64,000 bases of DNA from an uncultured Mucilaginibacter sp. (GTDB lineage Bacteria; Bacteroidota; Bacteroidia; Sphingobacteriales; Sphingobacteriaceae): contig CAITEP010000005.1 in NCBI GenBank assembly GCA_903891475.1, positions 143,450 to 207,449 of the forward strand, given 5' to 3'. Of the stretch, positions 45,457-55,643 are shown piece after piece. Position numbers and translations under genes: made by a program. The notes below the pieces were generated by a model. The model was given only the letters and a program-made list of their open reading frames with translations. It was not told the DNA's origin and made no database searches. How positions within the stretch are numbered: position 1 is the stretch's first letter; every line of letters starts with the position of its first letter.

Positions 45457-48252
45457 ATGAAAAAGGCATCTTTTTGGGTTAGTAATTTTTTATTGATCAA
45501 TTTATTTTTTGTTTCCGGCCAATCATTTGCCCAATTGGGTACTATTAAACAAATTAAATTAACAAAATTCGATCTACAGTCGTCGGCTCTTATAAAAGCC
45601 GACGGAGCCGAGTTGTCGACTGTTAAATATAAATCCTCTGTTTATTGGTTCCCGGTAAAAGTACCTTCAACAGTATTAACTGGTTTGGTTGCAAACAATA
45701 TTTATCCCGATCCATATCAAGGATTGAATAATATGCGCATTCCCGACGCATCTGATCAGTTTAATAAGGACTATAATTTAGAACAATACAGTTTTTTACC
45801 TAACGACCCCAACCCATGGAAAAAGCCTTATTGGTACCGAACCACTTTTAATGTACCAATTGCCGATAAAAACCGTGTTTTTCAGTTGATATTTAAAGGG
45901 ATTAATTACAGAGCAGCTGTTTGGATAAATGGAATTCAAATTGCTGATTCATCAAAAATGGTTGGCATGTTTGCTGACTATAATTTAGATGTAAGTAAAG
46001 AAATAGTTCCCGGAGCTGAAAATGCGATTGCTGTAAAGATATATCCGTTGGATTTTCCAGGATTACCATCGAAAGAACAATTACAAGCTTTAGGGCCATT
46101 CTATGAAAATGGTGGTCCAACCGGCGATATAGGTAAAAATGTAACCATGCTTTGTTCTGCAGGTTGGGATTGGATACCTCCTGTTCGCGATCGTAATATG
46201 GGGATTTGGCAACCTGTTTACTTGCGTACAACCGACGCTGTAACTATTAGTCATCCAAAGCTCGTAACTGAGCTTCCAAACTTACCTGATACTAATGTAG
46301 CAAAACTATCTTTAAAGCTCAATTTAGCCAATCATACCAATATAGCTTATGCTGGAAATTTACTTATTAGCATAAAGCCTGAAAACTTTCCAGGGCTACC
46401 TATCCAAATAACCAAAGCAACTTCTGTGAATGCAAATTCAGAAACAGAGTTAGATTTAACTGCAGATAACCTATCTCAATTATTAATTCATCAACCACAT
46501 TTGTGGTGGCCAAATGGGTATGGTAAAGCAAATTTATACCGAATTAGGTTGCAATTTACTTATGGAACTACTATGAGCGATGATACCAGTTTTGTTTTTG
46601 GTATACGTACAGTAAGTTCAAGTGCTACCACTGTTAATGGATTTGTAAGGCGTAATTTTTTTGTTAATGGCAAAAGTGTACACTTGGTAGGCGGTGCATG
46701 GGTGCCTGATATGTTGGTAAACCGAGACTCTGCAAGGTACGATTATGAAATGCACCTATGCAAGAATGCAAATGTTAATTTGGTGCGGATATGGGGTGGT
46801 GGAGTAACTCCGCCTGATGCGTTTTGGAATGCAGCCGACAAGTACGGCGAAATGGTTTGGTCGGACTTTTGGGTTACTGGAGATACGCAAGGGGAGTTTA
46901 AGGGCTCACCTGATTGGCCATTGGAGGGTAATGTATTTATCAAAAACGTAACAAGTACAATTTATAGAATCCGTAATCATCCAAGTTTATTGGTATGGAC
47001 AGGTGGCAACGAAGGCCATGCGCGCAAAGAATTATATGATGCTATGAGAAATGGCATTATCAATCTGGATGGTTCAAGACCGTTTATACCAAGTTCATCC
47101 GGCTTTGCCAAATTACCAGAAGGTTGGAAAGGTTCATGGCCTGATGATATGCCTTCTGGTGTTTATAGTGGAGGCCCTTATCAATGGGAAGACCCTAAAG
47201 ATTACTACAGAAGAGCGGATGAAGCTCATGATTGGGTTTTTAAAGATGAAACAGGATTACCTTCGCAACCTCCTTATACAACATTAGCTAAAATAATTCC
47301 AAACTTGGTTTGGGATACTAATTTACCATTTCCTTTAAATAATACTTGGGGCTATCATGACGCATGTACAGGGGCTGCTCAATATGATAAATATTACAGC
47401 GAAATGGTGAAAAGGTATGGACAGCCAACTACTCTTGAAAACTTCTCCGACAAAATGCAATTAATGAACGCGGTTGGTTATCAGGGAATTTTTGAAGCCG
47501 ACGGGCATAAACTAAATGAAACAGGTGGTGTAATGCTCTGGAAACTTAATTCGGCATTGCCAAGTGTTGTTTGGCAAATTTATGATTGGTATTTGGAGCC
47601 CAATGCTGGTTACTATGCTATGCAAAACGCTTGTGAACCCTTACATATCCAGTTTAATCAAGACGACTCAACCGTCGCAATTATAAATAGGGTGCACCAT
47701 AGTACCGGCTCACTAACTGCAAAAGCCGATATTTACGACATCAATAGTAAATTAATTAATTCAGTTAAGTTAGGTCATATAGAACTTGCAGATGTTGGAA
47801 CACAAAGCGCAATAAATTTAAAAGACAACCTAAAGCTAATTAATGAGGTAAGTTTTGTTGTGCTAAACCTGTACGATGCGTTGGGAAAAACAATCTCCCA
47901 TAATATGTATTGGTTATCGCCTAAAAATAATTTTACTGGTTTTAATACACTTGATAGCACTAAATTGGAAGCAAAGTTAATAAAGACTGAAATAGGTATT
48001 ACAGAAGATAAATGGACCTTACAACTTTCAAACAACACTGAAAAAATCGCGTTTTTTATTCGGCCTCAATTAATGAAAAATGGCGAAGAAGTAATGCCAA
48101 GTTATTGGACCGGAAATTATTTTACCCTTGCTCCACATGAAAGTACTAATATTTCTGTAAGTGTACCAACTGATAAGCTCGGAGGTATAACCCCGACCAT
48201 ATTAATTGAAGGGTGGAATGTTGAAAAACAAACTATCAAACTTCTAAAATAG
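45457..48252 (+). CDS. GH2 exo-beta-glycosidase (exo-glucosaminidase / beta-mannosidase group)
   Basis: The 931-residue secreted enzyme (signal ending QSFAQ) has the GH2 order: a jelly-roll domain with KPYWYRTTFNVP and NYRAAVWINGIQIADS, an Ig-like domain with WWPNGYGKANLYR, and a TIM barrel with RIWGGGVTPPDAFWNAADKYG. The proposed acid/base is E519 in WTGGNEGHARKEL. The nucleophile is probably E598 in FKDETGLPSQP, which matches the E-x-x-x-PS-x-P pattern of CsxA-type exo-beta-D-glucosaminidases. It would trim beta-linked sugars from the glycan imported by SusC. The substrate call is inference. Confidence 0.87.
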   Translation: MKKASFWVSNFLLINLFFVSGQSFAQLGTIKQIKLTKFDLQSSALIKADGAELSTVKYKSSVYWFPVKVPSTVLTGLVANNIYPDPYQGLNNMRIPDASDQFNKDYNLEQYSFLPNDPNPWKKPYWYRTTFNVPIADKNRVFQLIFKGINYRAAVWINGIQIADSSKMVGMFADYNLDVSKEIVPGAENAIAVKIYPLDFPGLPSKEQLQALGPFYENGGPTGDIGKNVTMLCSAGWDWIPPVRDRNMGIWQPVYLRTTDAVTISHPKLVTELPNLPDTNVAKLSLKLNLANHTNIAYAGNLLISIKPENFPGLPIQITKATSVNANSETELDLTADNLSQLLIHQPHLWWPNGYGKANLYRIRLQFTYGTTMSDDTSFVFGIRTVSSSATTVNGFVRRNFFVNGKSVHLVGGAWVPDMLVNRDSARYDYEMHLCKNANVNLVRIWGGGVTPPDAFWNAADKYGEMVWSDFWVTGDTQGEFKGSPDWPLEGNVFIKNVTSTIYRIRNHPSLLVWTGGNEGHARKELYDAMRNGIINLDGSRPFIPSSSGFAKLPEGWKGSWPDDMPSGVYSGGPYQWEDPKDYYRRADEAHDWVFKDETGLPSQPPYTTLAKIIPNLVWDTNLPFPLNNTWGYHDACTGAAQYDKYYSEMVKRYGQPTTLENFSDKMQLMNAVGYQGIFEADGHKLNETGGVMLWKLNSALPSVVWQIYDWYLEPNAGYYAMQNACEPLHIQFNQDDSTVAIINRVHHSTGSLTAKADIYDINSKLINSVKLGHIELADVGTQSAINLKDNLKLINEVSFVVLNLYDALGKTISHNMYWLSPKNNFTGFNTLDSTKLEAKLIKTEIGITEDKWTLQLSNNTEKIAFFIRPQLMKNGEEVMPSYWTGNYFTLAPHESTNISVSVPTDKLGGITPTILIEGWNVEKQTIKLLK

Positions 48253-48385
48253 AGAAACCGCTTAAATTTGTATTAATTAGTAAAGTTAGCCCGGCCTTTA
48301 ACATGAGGATAGGTATCTTTTAGCTTATTAGGAGAATTTCAAAACAAATAAAAAGGTATACTTTAACCTATATTAAAAAATATGT

Positions 48386-48393
48386 TAAATTTG
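48386..48393 (+). promoter_or_regulatory. -7 promoter box (TAAATTTG)
   Basis: TAAATTTG fits TAnnTTTG and ends 20 bases before the lipoprotein start at 48414, implying a short leader. Confidence 0.4.
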
Positions 48394-48413
48394 TTTTAAG
48401 AAAAAATAAACCA

Positions 48414-49166
48414 ATGACCTTTAAACTTTTGACTATACTTATTATGACTTCCTTGTTCATAAGCTCATGTGCCCATGTTTTTGAACCTGCTTTTTATCAT
48501 GAAGATGTAGCTTATCAACCTAAACCAGCTTCATTTGATAGTGTAAAAACTTCAAACTATGTTTCTATCGGTTATAAAGAATATTCAAATACAGAGTCAA
48601 ATGATGACTTAACACTAGGAGAGTTTGATTTAAGCCGCGGACATGCCTTTAAATCAACTAATTTGGCTTATGGTGTATTTGGTGCAATCGGAAGTTATAA
48701 TAATACAACTCAACATAGTAACGAAACGTTATTTAACAGTAAGTATTTTGGAGGGTTTGGAGCCAGGGCTTCATTTAATTTTTTTCAAAATAATGGAGAC
48801 GCAGATTTTCGATTTCTTGGATTAGAAACTATTTATAGTCATGAATTTGGTGATTATGCCGTTTTTAGAAAAAGTTACTTTCAACAAGTTATTACAGGAG
48901 TGGATGCCAGAACTGATTTATTTACAGCAGGTTTAACCTCTGAAATTTTATTTGGACAAAAAAAAGATATAACACAAAACGGGTTTAGGCTTTTTTTGGG
49001 AAAAACCTTTGGAAATAGCTATTTAATAGGATCTAACACATTTAATTACCCAAATCAGGATAATAGGCTATTTTTCAGGTTTAGTTATTTTGTAAAGCGT
49101 AAAAATTACTTTGGAACTTTTGAAATTTCAAATGGCATTTTTTTAAGGCTTGGATATAAGTTTTAG
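48414..49166 (+). CDS. Hypothetical outer-membrane lipoprotein
   Basis: The 250-residue protein has lipobox FISSC (Cys about residue 19). Its body is strand-rich, with repeated aromatic/glycine patterns (YGVFGAIGSY, FGGFGARASFNFF) and a C-terminal strand IFLRLGYKF like a small barrel. No catalytic residues are seen. It stands alone, with its own -7 box, and its stop touches the convergent lysA gene. The function is unknown. Confidence 0.6.
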   Translation: MTFKLLTILIMTSLFISSCAHVFEPAFYHEDVAYQPKPASFDSVKTSNYVSIGYKEYSNTESNDDLTLGEFDLSRGHAFKSTNLAYGVFGAIGSYNNTTQHSNETLFNSKYFGGFGARASFNFFQNNGDADFRFLGLETIYSHEFGDYAVFRKSYFQQVITGVDARTDLFTAGLTSEILFGQKKDITQNGFRLFLGKTFGNSYLIGSNTFNYPNQDNRLFFRFSYFVKRKNYFGTFEISNGIFLRLGYKF

Positions 49167-50345
49167 CTAATTTGAATAAACACTACCTACCCTGTCTCGC
49201 AAATTATAACTCGAAGCCATTACTTCCCCGTAGGCACCCGTGGTTCGAATAGCAATTAAATCTCCCCTAAACGAGGTTGGCATTTCCACGTCTTTTCTAA
49301 AGCAATCTGTACTTTCACATATTGGGCCAACTATATCATATTGAATGGTATCAATTCCTACAGAAATTTGTTCATCATATTCACTTTTTCTTGAAATGTT
49401 TTCAATTTGATGATAAGCTTGGTATAACATCGGACGTATAAGTTCGGTCATGCCAGCATCCAAAACTAAAAAATTCTTTTTTATACCATTTTTAACATAT
49501 AAAACTCTGGCAACTAGTGAGGAACATTGAGCTACCAAAGCACGACCTAATTCAAAATGAACTTCCTGATCAGCTCTTACATTTAAAAACTGTTTAAATA
49601 CCTTAAAATAATTTTCGAAGTTGCTAATTTGATTTGTATCGGGATTATAATAATCAACACCTAAACCACCACCAACATTTAAAATCTTTACCTCAAAGCC
49701 TTTTTCAGTAAACCATTCCTGAATTTCGTTAATTCGTGTACATAAGTTTTTATATACTTCCATGTCAATAATTTGAGAGCCAATATGAAAATGTATTCCT
49801 AAAAATTGAAGGTTAGCGCAGTGATGTAAAGCTTCAACAACTGCATCAAGCTGCCAGGTATTGATACCAAACTTATTCTCGTCTAACCCAGTAGTTATAA
49901 AATGATGGGTATGGGCATCCACATTTGGGTTAATCCTGATGGCTATGTTAGCTATCTTGTTTTTTGCTTTTGCTAAATCATTAATTACCATAAGCTCCTG
50001 AACCGATTCGGCATTGAAACAAAAAATATCTGCATCCAGTGCCAGATTAATTTCTTTATCAGATTTCCCAACCCCGGCAAATACAATGTTTTCTTTTTCA
50101 AATCCATGCTCCAACGCTGCTTTTACTTCATTACCACTTACACAATCGGCTCCAAAACCAAATGATTGTATGGCGTTTAAAACCCTCTGATTAAAATTAG
50201 CTTTCATGGCATAATGCACATGGTATCCATATTTTGAAGATGATTCTTTGCAAGCAGAAAGGGTTTTATTTAAAATTCCTAAATCGTAATAATAAAATGG
50301 GGTTTCAAGTTCCTTAAAGCGATTGATGGTATGATTGTTAAACAT
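49167..50345 (-). CDS. lysA: Diaminopimelate decarboxylase
   Basis: The ATG at 50345 gives 392 residues; eight further codons upstream are less likely. The PLP enzyme of fold type III makes L-lysine from meso-diaminopimelate, the last step of the pathway. The Schiff-base lysine is in YHVHYAMKANFN. GGGLGVDYY binds PLP phosphate, and GPICESTDCF supplies the partner-subunit cysteine. The aspartate kinase gene lies 71 bases upstream on the same strand, so lysine synthesis genes are grouped here. Confidence 0.94.
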   Translation of the reverse strand: MFNNHTINRFKELETPFYYYDLGILNKTLSACKESSSKYGYHVHYAMKANFNQRVLNAIQSFGFGADCVSGNEVKAALEHGFEKENIVFAGVGKSDKEINLALDADIFCFNAESVQELMVINDLAKAKNKIANIAIRINPNVDAHTHHFITTGLDENKFGINTWQLDAVVEALHHCANLQFLGIHFHIGSQIIDMEVYKNLCTRINEIQEWFTEKGFEVKILNVGGGLGVDYYNPDTNQISNFENYFKVFKQFLNVRADQEVHFELGRALVAQCSSLVARVLYVKNGIKKNFLVLDAGMTELIRPMLYQAYHQIENISRKSEYDEQISVGIDTIQYDIVGPICESTDCFRKDVEMPTSFRGDLIAIRTTGAYGEVMASSYNLRDRVGSVYSN

Positions 50346-50416
50346 GATTTTTCTATATAAACTTGCCATTAAAGAGGCTCATTCTGATTTTTTTATTTCT
50401 TTACTATTCTGTGCTA

Positions 50417-51727
50417 TTAAAATAACCTATTGTGCAAACTTCTTAATATTTCAATTTTATCTTCTGCTTTTACCAATAATGACATGTTATGGTCACTTCC
50501 CCCGTATGATATCATTCTTATCGGAATATGCTTTACCGCTTCGAGTACTCTAGCAGCATAGCCATGTTGTTCGGCACCAAAATCGCCAACTACGCAAATG
50601 ATGGTTTGGTTGGTATCAATATCAACAGTGCCAAAGCGGAGCAGTTCTTCTTTAATTTCTTTCAGATGGCTTGTATCGTCAATGGTAATTGATACCGCAA
50701 CCTCCGAAGTGGTAATCATATCAATGGAAGTTTTATAACGTTCAAAAACCTCAAAAACCTTTCTTAAAAAACCATGGGCCAAAAGCATCCTGCTCGATTG
50801 TATTTTTATGGCGGTAATATCATCCTTGGCAGCAATTGATTTTATCTTGTTTTTTTCGCTCGATGTGGAGATAAGGGTACCTGCGGCCTTAGGATCCATG
50901 GTGTTTAACAAGCGCACCGGAACCTTATATTTCTGCGCCGGGAATACGCTTTGCGGATGTAATATTTTAGCGCCAAAGTAAGCTAGCTCGGCAGCTTCAT
51001 CAAATGATAGTTGGGCAATTGGCTTGGTACCCTTTACTATCCGTGGGTCGTTATTGTGCATGCCATCAATATCGGTCCATATTTGCACCTCTTCACTTCT
51101 GATGCCTGCTCCAATTAATGATGCGGTATAATCGCTACCACCACGTCTTAAATTGTCAATTTCACCAAAACTATTGCGACAGATATAACCTTGGGTGATA
51201 AATAAATTATTTTCGGGATATTTATTAAGTAGTGGCAATAAATGCGCTGTCAGATAATCAATCATAGGCTCATTGTCTTCGTCAATTTTCATGAAATCCA
51301 AAGCAGGCAAAAGTACCGACGGAACACCAATTTGATGAAGGTACACGTGGTATAAGGTGGTTGATAATAATTCACCCTGGGCCAATACTATCTTTTCTTC
51401 GATGGTTGTAAAATGATCATTAGCCAGGTTTTTTAACAGCGTAAAGTGATAATCAATTACTTCTTTACCTTGATTTAGAAATTCTGAATTATTAAAAAGG
51501 TCAGCAATAAAAACTTCATATTTAGCCTTCAATGCCTCAATAAGCATGGCGGCTTTTTCTTTATCATTATGCAAATACGCGAACGAAATCTCAACCAAAC
51601 TATTGGTAGTACCTGATACTGCAGATAAAACAACTATTTGACGTTGTGACGCATCAATAATATCAAGTAGTTTCTTCATCCTTTCCGGACTACCTACCGA
51701 TGTACCGCCAAATTTTAAAACCTTCAT
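50417..51727 (-). CDS. lysC: Aspartate kinase
   Basis: The 436-residue monofunctional aspartokinase has the N-terminal kinase signature VLKFGGTSVGSPERM and the aspartate-binding LRRGGSDYTASLIGAGI. Two ACT domains follow at the C-terminus (SIDMITTSEVAVSIT and CVVGDFGAEQHGYAARV), where lysine or threonine feedback acts. It phosphorylates aspartate, starting lysine, threonine and methionine synthesis. It is upstream of lysA on the same strand. Confidence 0.95.
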   Translation of the reverse strand: MKVLKFGGTSVGSPERMKKLLDIIDASQRQIVVLSAVSGTTNSLVEISFAYLHNDKEKAAMLIEALKAKYEVFIADLFNNSEFLNQGKEVIDYHFTLLKNLANDHFTTIEEKIVLAQGELLSTTLYHVYLHQIGVPSVLLPALDFMKIDEDNEPMIDYLTAHLLPLLNKYPENNLFITQGYICRNSFGEIDNLRRGGSDYTASLIGAGIRSEEVQIWTDIDGMHNNDPRIVKGTKPIAQLSFDEAAELAYFGAKILHPQSVFPAQKYKVPVRLLNTMDPKAAGTLISTSSEKNKIKSIAAKDDITAIKIQSSRMLLAHGFLRKVFEVFERYKTSIDMITTSEVAVSITIDDTSHLKEIKEELLRFGTVDIDTNQTIICVVGDFGAEQHGYAARVLEAVKHIPIRMISYGGSDHNMSLLVKAEDKIEILRSLHNRLF

Positions 51728-51932
51728 CTCTTTAATTATTAAAAATACCTACAGACTAGAATTACTGCCAATATTGAGGCGTTAAAAATAGGATTTTAAA
51801 AAGGTTTTAGCTAAACTAAAAATTTTTAAGTGTTTTGTATAAGTGGAGAAAAAATTAGGTGGTTCAAAGAATGAGAAATGTTAAATATATTGAACAGTTA
51901 TAATTGTAATGAAAGTTGTTAACTATTTACAA

Positions 51933-52298
51933 TTATCTGCGCTCAAATATTGGCTTATTCATAACCACATAAAAGAACGAACCGCCCAAAATGTATAATA
52001 AAATATCCAACCAATCTGCCGTATAAGTTTTAGAAATTAATGGCAATAATCCTTCAAAAACAATGCTCACATAAATCACAATAAATATTACCTGACCTAA
52101 CGATAGTATGTAATAGTTGTTTTTTATCAAGAACACTCTGTTAAACCATAATGCAAGGTTAGCAATCACGGGAATTGCAAAGGCATCAGTTAAATATCCG
52201 TTTATATAGGGTAGTGGATGCCCTGATTTTCGGGTTGTGAATACTATAATCCAAATTATTGAGCCAATTATAAACCATTTGTTCAGTAAAGTTTTCAT
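51933..52298 (-). CDS. Small membrane protein
   Basis: The 121-residue protein has four predicted transmembrane helices (about 5-20, 35-52, 62-82, 95-115) and short loops. No signature motif. Its start abuts the stop of the zinc-ribbon/TM gene at 52299 with no gap, so the two are cotranscribed. The function is unknown. Confidence 0.6.
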   Translation of the reverse strand: MKTLLNKWFIIGSIIWIIVFTTRKSGHPLPYINGYLTDAFAIPVIANLALWFNRVFLIKNNYYILSLGQVIFIVIYVSIVFEGLLPLISKTYTADWLDILLYILGGSFFYVVMNKPIFERR

Positions 52299-52613
52299 TT
52301 ATCCGGCCAATAAACTAACCAAAACCAGTATCAAGCTAACAAAGCAGAAAAACAGGATTTGCAGATAGTAAAATATCCAGCGAATTGAATTTAAGAATGA
52401 TTTTAGCTCACGTTTAATAGGGCCATCAGTTGGTTTTATAAAAAAATAATCGTGCTCCAGTAATAGCTGTTTGTTTACCTTCTTCTCAACCTCGCGCGAA
52501 AACTTGCGAGGTTCTAAAAATCCGTTACAATAAAGGCACCTGTCGTCAATATGACCACTCCATAGGGTCCATTCATCACAATGCGGACATTTAATTTCCC
52601 TCACCTGGGCCAT
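52299..52613 (-). CDS. Zinc-ribbon membrane protein
   Basis: The 104-residue protein has an N-terminal zinc ribbon with two Cys pairs (CPHCDEW at about 9-12 and CLYCNGF at about 27-30). A charged middle and a single transmembrane segment at about 78-100 follow. The cytoplasmic ribbon suggests a nucleic-acid- or protein-binding role at the membrane. It pairs with the adjacent small membrane protein. The function is unknown. Confidence 0.65.
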   Translation of the reverse strand: MAQVREIKCPHCDEWTLWSGHIDDRCLYCNGFLEPRKFSREVEKKVNKQLLLEHDYFFIKPTDGPIKRELKSFLNSIRWIFYYLQILFFCFVSLILVLVSLLAG

Positions 52614-52937
52614 TTATTTTTTATTTAATCAATCCTAAAATTAATAAAATGGGAGCATTATTACTGCAATGTACTCCTATTTTATAAACGAGTAGTTTCC
52701 AAAATTCAGTGTTTTTTATGCAATTAAATGTTCTATGTTTAAATTTTACACTATGAAGGCTAATTTAAGCTGATTGTTTAATTTTCATCCGCTGTAAACA
52801 GTTATTTATCTATTTGTTTTTATTGCCGGTCTATTGTATTTATAACATTCTTAATTATATTTACTTTTAAATGTGTCAATACTACACATTACTAAATTCA
52901 ATTAAAAACCAACTATAAATTATTATAAAACCTTTAT
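52614..52937. other. 324-bp AT-rich intergenic region before the second GH3 gene
   Basis: Apart from the TGTGT-N7-ACACA palindrome at 52873-52889, I see no gene, terminator or RNA signature. Both flanking genes read away from it, so it probably holds promoters for both. Confidence 0.5.
52873..52889. promoter_or_regulatory. Candidate operator TGTGT-N7-ACACA upstream of GH3
   Basis: TGTGTCAATACTACACA, part of a longer dyad at 52871-52891 (AATGTGT and ACACATT), 48 bases before the GH3 start. Half-sites and spacing match the site before susC. Confidence 0.5.
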
Positions 52938-55532
52938 ATGAAAATTAAATTTTCCATGCCCTTTGTTGTAGGGTTTTCTGGTACCGTGGCGTTATTTGGG
53001 CTGATGGCAGCTACTACTTTGCCTAATAATCATTCCAAATTAAAATTGTGGTCGGTAGTATCAACAGATACCTCCGGGATTGTATTAGTAAAAAATCAGG
53101 GAGGAGCAACACTTGGCTACTCTACCAAATCGGGCGTAAAAATTTTAACGGTGGATGGGCTTGCCTTTAAAGATTTAAACAAAAACGGTTTACTGGATAA
53201 GTATGAGGATTGGCGCCTGCCGATTGATGTGAGGGCCAAAGATTTGGCATCAAAACTATCAATCGACCAAATTGCTGGATTGATGCTATATAGCGGTCAT
53301 CAAGCCATACCGGCTATGCCCAGCCCTATGGGGAAAATGAGCTACAATGGAAAGCCGTTTAACGAAAGTGGTGCCAACCCATACGACCTGAGCGACCAGC
53401 AAAAGGATTTTTTAATTAAAGATAATTTAAGGCATGTGCTGGTAACATCGGTACAAAGTCCGGAAGTTGCCGCGCGTTGGAACAACAATGTACAAGCATT
53501 GGTAGAAGGAATAGGTTTGGGCATACCTGCAAATAACAGCACCGACCCAAGGCATAGTACCAACTCGGGAGTGGAATATACAGCGGGTGCTGGTGGTAAA
53601 ATATCGCAATGGCCCGACCAATTGGGCTTAGCGGCCACCTTTGATCCAGCCGTGGTACAACAGTTTGGCAATATCGCCGCTAAGGAATACAGGGCATTAG
53701 GTATTGCTACGGCGCTTTCGCCACAAATCGACTTAGGTTCGGAGCCACGTTGGGTACGGATTAATGGCACTTTTGGTGAAGACCCCCAACTAGATGCCGA
53801 TATGGCACGCGCCTATGTAGATGGTTTTCAAACTTCGGAAGGAAGCAGTGAAATTGCTGATGGTTGGGGTTACAACAGTGTAAATGCCATGATGAAGCAT
53901 TGGCCAGGCGGTGGCCCGGAAGAGGGTGGCCGAGACGCGCATTTTGCCTATGGTAAATATGCCGTTTACCCCGGTAATAATTTTGATGAGCACCTAATCT
54001 CCTTCGTAGATGGTGCTTTAAAATTGAATGGTAAAACAAGCAAGGCCGCGGCTGTAATGCCTTACTATACCATATCGTACAATATGGATAAAAACGGCGA
54101 AAACGGTGGAAATAGCTATAGTAAATATTTAATAACTGATTTGTTAAGGGGTAAATACGGTTATGATGGTGTTATTTGTACCGATTGGCTGGTTACTGCC
54201 GACGAAGGTAAAACACCCGATACCTTTTGGGGAAAATCATGGGGGATGGAAACCAAAACTGTTGCCGAGCGCCATTATAAAGTTTTAATGGCTGGGGTCG
54301 ACCAGTTTGGTGGGAACAATGCCTCCGGACCAGTTATTGAGGCTTATAACATGGGTATTAAAGAACATGGTGAAGCATTTATGCGTGCCAGGTTTGAGCA
54401 ATCGGCTGTGAGGTTATTGCGTAATATTTTTAGGGTTGGCTTATTCGAGAACCCTTATTTGGATGTGGAGAACTCCAAGCAAACGGTAGGTAATCCAAGC
54501 TTTATGAAAGCCGGATACGATGCGCAGTTAAAATCTATTGTGATGTTGAAAAACCTTGCGAATGTTTTACCCTTACAAAAAGGCAAAACGGTTTATCTAC
54601 CTAAAAAATACTCGCCATCAGTTAAAGGATTTTTTGGCCCACCTTCAAAAGAGAAATGGGAAGACGCCATGAATGCCGATTTATTAAAGCGGTATTTTAA
54701 TGTAACTGACGACCCTGCCAAGGCCGATTATGCCATTGTGATGGTAAGCAGCCCAAGTGGTGGTGCCGGCTATGATGCTGATGATTTGAAAAATGGTGGC
54801 AATGGTTATGTGCCCATTACCTTGCAATATGGCGCTTATACGGCCAATAGCGCGCGTGAGCATAGTATTGCTGCCGGCGACCCTGTAGAGCCGGGTATTA
54901 CCAACCGCTCGTACAAAGGAAAAAGCATCACCGCTGCCAATTATAACGACCTTAAAACCATTCAGGAAACTAAAAAAGCCATGAACGGCAAACCGGTTAT
55001 AGTGGCCATTACTTTAAGCAAACCTGCAATTTTAGCTGAATTTGAAAAAGACGCGAATGCCATTGTAGCTACATTTGGTGTGCAAAATCAGGCTTTGTTG
55101 GATGTGTTGACTGGAAGCGTGGAACCTTCGGGTTTATTACCTTTCCAGATGCCAGCCAATATGGAAACGGTTGAATTGCAAAATGAAGACATTCCACACG
55201 ATATGGTTTGCCATACCGATGCGGCAGGAAACACCTATGATTTTGGTTTTGGCTTAAACTGGAAAGGGGTTATACATGATGCCAGAACCGCAAAATATGT
55301 AAACCGAGTAGCAAAGCCAGAAATTACCATAAAAAATGGTTTGGCTACAATTACCTGTGCTACGCCGGGAGCCAAAATTTATTATACCACCAATAAGGCA
55401 ACACCATCATTTACCGAGGCTAATGAATATACCCAGCCAATTAAAGTTGGTAAAGGAATTACTATTAAGGCCATCGCTAAAATTTATGGGGTTAACAATA
55501 GCTCATTAGTAGTGTACCCGAAGGAAAACTAG
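52938..55532 (+). CDS. GH3 glycoside hydrolase with chitobiase-like C-terminal domain
   Basis: The 864-residue secreted protein has an N-terminal membrane-signal segment (about 5-28). A short EF-hand-like turn (DLNKNGLLDKYEDWR at about 81-95) leads into the GH3 barrel. HWPGGGPEEGGRDAHF resembles the GH3 active-site loop. The nucleophile is D416 in ICTDWLVTADEG, and DFGFGLNW closes the second domain. The last 70 residues resemble a chitobiase C-terminal domain (AKIYYTTNKATPSF). It likely cleaves beta-glucan or gluco-oligosaccharides. It is separate from the Sus cluster but carries the same candidate operator. Confidence 0.92.
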   Translation: MKIKFSMPFVVGFSGTVALFGLMAATTLPNNHSKLKLWSVVSTDTSGIVLVKNQGGATLGYSTKSGVKILTVDGLAFKDLNKNGLLDKYEDWRLPIDVRAKDLASKLSIDQIAGLMLYSGHQAIPAMPSPMGKMSYNGKPFNESGANPYDLSDQQKDFLIKDNLRHVLVTSVQSPEVAARWNNNVQALVEGIGLGIPANNSTDPRHSTNSGVEYTAGAGGKISQWPDQLGLAATFDPAVVQQFGNIAAKEYRALGIATALSPQIDLGSEPRWVRINGTFGEDPQLDADMARAYVDGFQTSEGSSEIADGWGYNSVNAMMKHWPGGGPEEGGRDAHFAYGKYAVYPGNNFDEHLISFVDGALKLNGKTSKAAAVMPYYTISYNMDKNGENGGNSYSKYLITDLLRGKYGYDGVICTDWLVTADEGKTPDTFWGKSWGMETKTVAERHYKVLMAGVDQFGGNNASGPVIEAYNMGIKEHGEAFMRARFEQSAVRLLRNIFRVGLFENPYLDVENSKQTVGNPSFMKAGYDAQLKSIVMLKNLANVLPLQKGKTVYLPKKYSPSVKGFFGPPSKEKWEDAMNADLLKRYFNVTDDPAKADYAIVMVSSPSGGAGYDADDLKNGGNGYVPITLQYGAYTANSAREHSIAAGDPVEPGITNRSYKGKSITAANYNDLKTIQETKKAMNGKPVIVAITLSKPAILAEFEKDANAIVATFGVQNQALLDVLTGSVEPSGLLPFQMPANMETVELQNEDIPHDMVCHTDAAGNTYDFGFGLNWKGVIHDARTAKYVNRVAKPEITIKNGLATITCATPGAKIYYTTNKATPSFTEANEYTQPIKVGKGITIKAIAKIYGVNNSSLVVYPKEN

Positions 55533-55564
55533 AATAAGGGCATCTAGATTATTAGATGGTAAAG

Positions 55565-55609
55565 GCAAGACCATTATATATTTAAAAAATATATGGTCTT
55601 GCTTTTTTG
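55565..55609 (+). terminator. Terminator after the second GH3 gene
   Basis: GCAAGACCAT pairs with ATGGTCTTGC, with an AT-rich inner stem, then a T-run. It lies 33 bases past the GH3 stop. Confidence 0.9.
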
Positions 55610-55643
55610 TTAACAGATTGAATACCTTTACAATAAAAAGTAA

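Noticed and set aside
53342..53770. Long reverse open frame inside the second GH3 gene
   Set aside because: Antisense shadow of the GH3 codons, rich in unlikely residues, with no ribosome-binding context.
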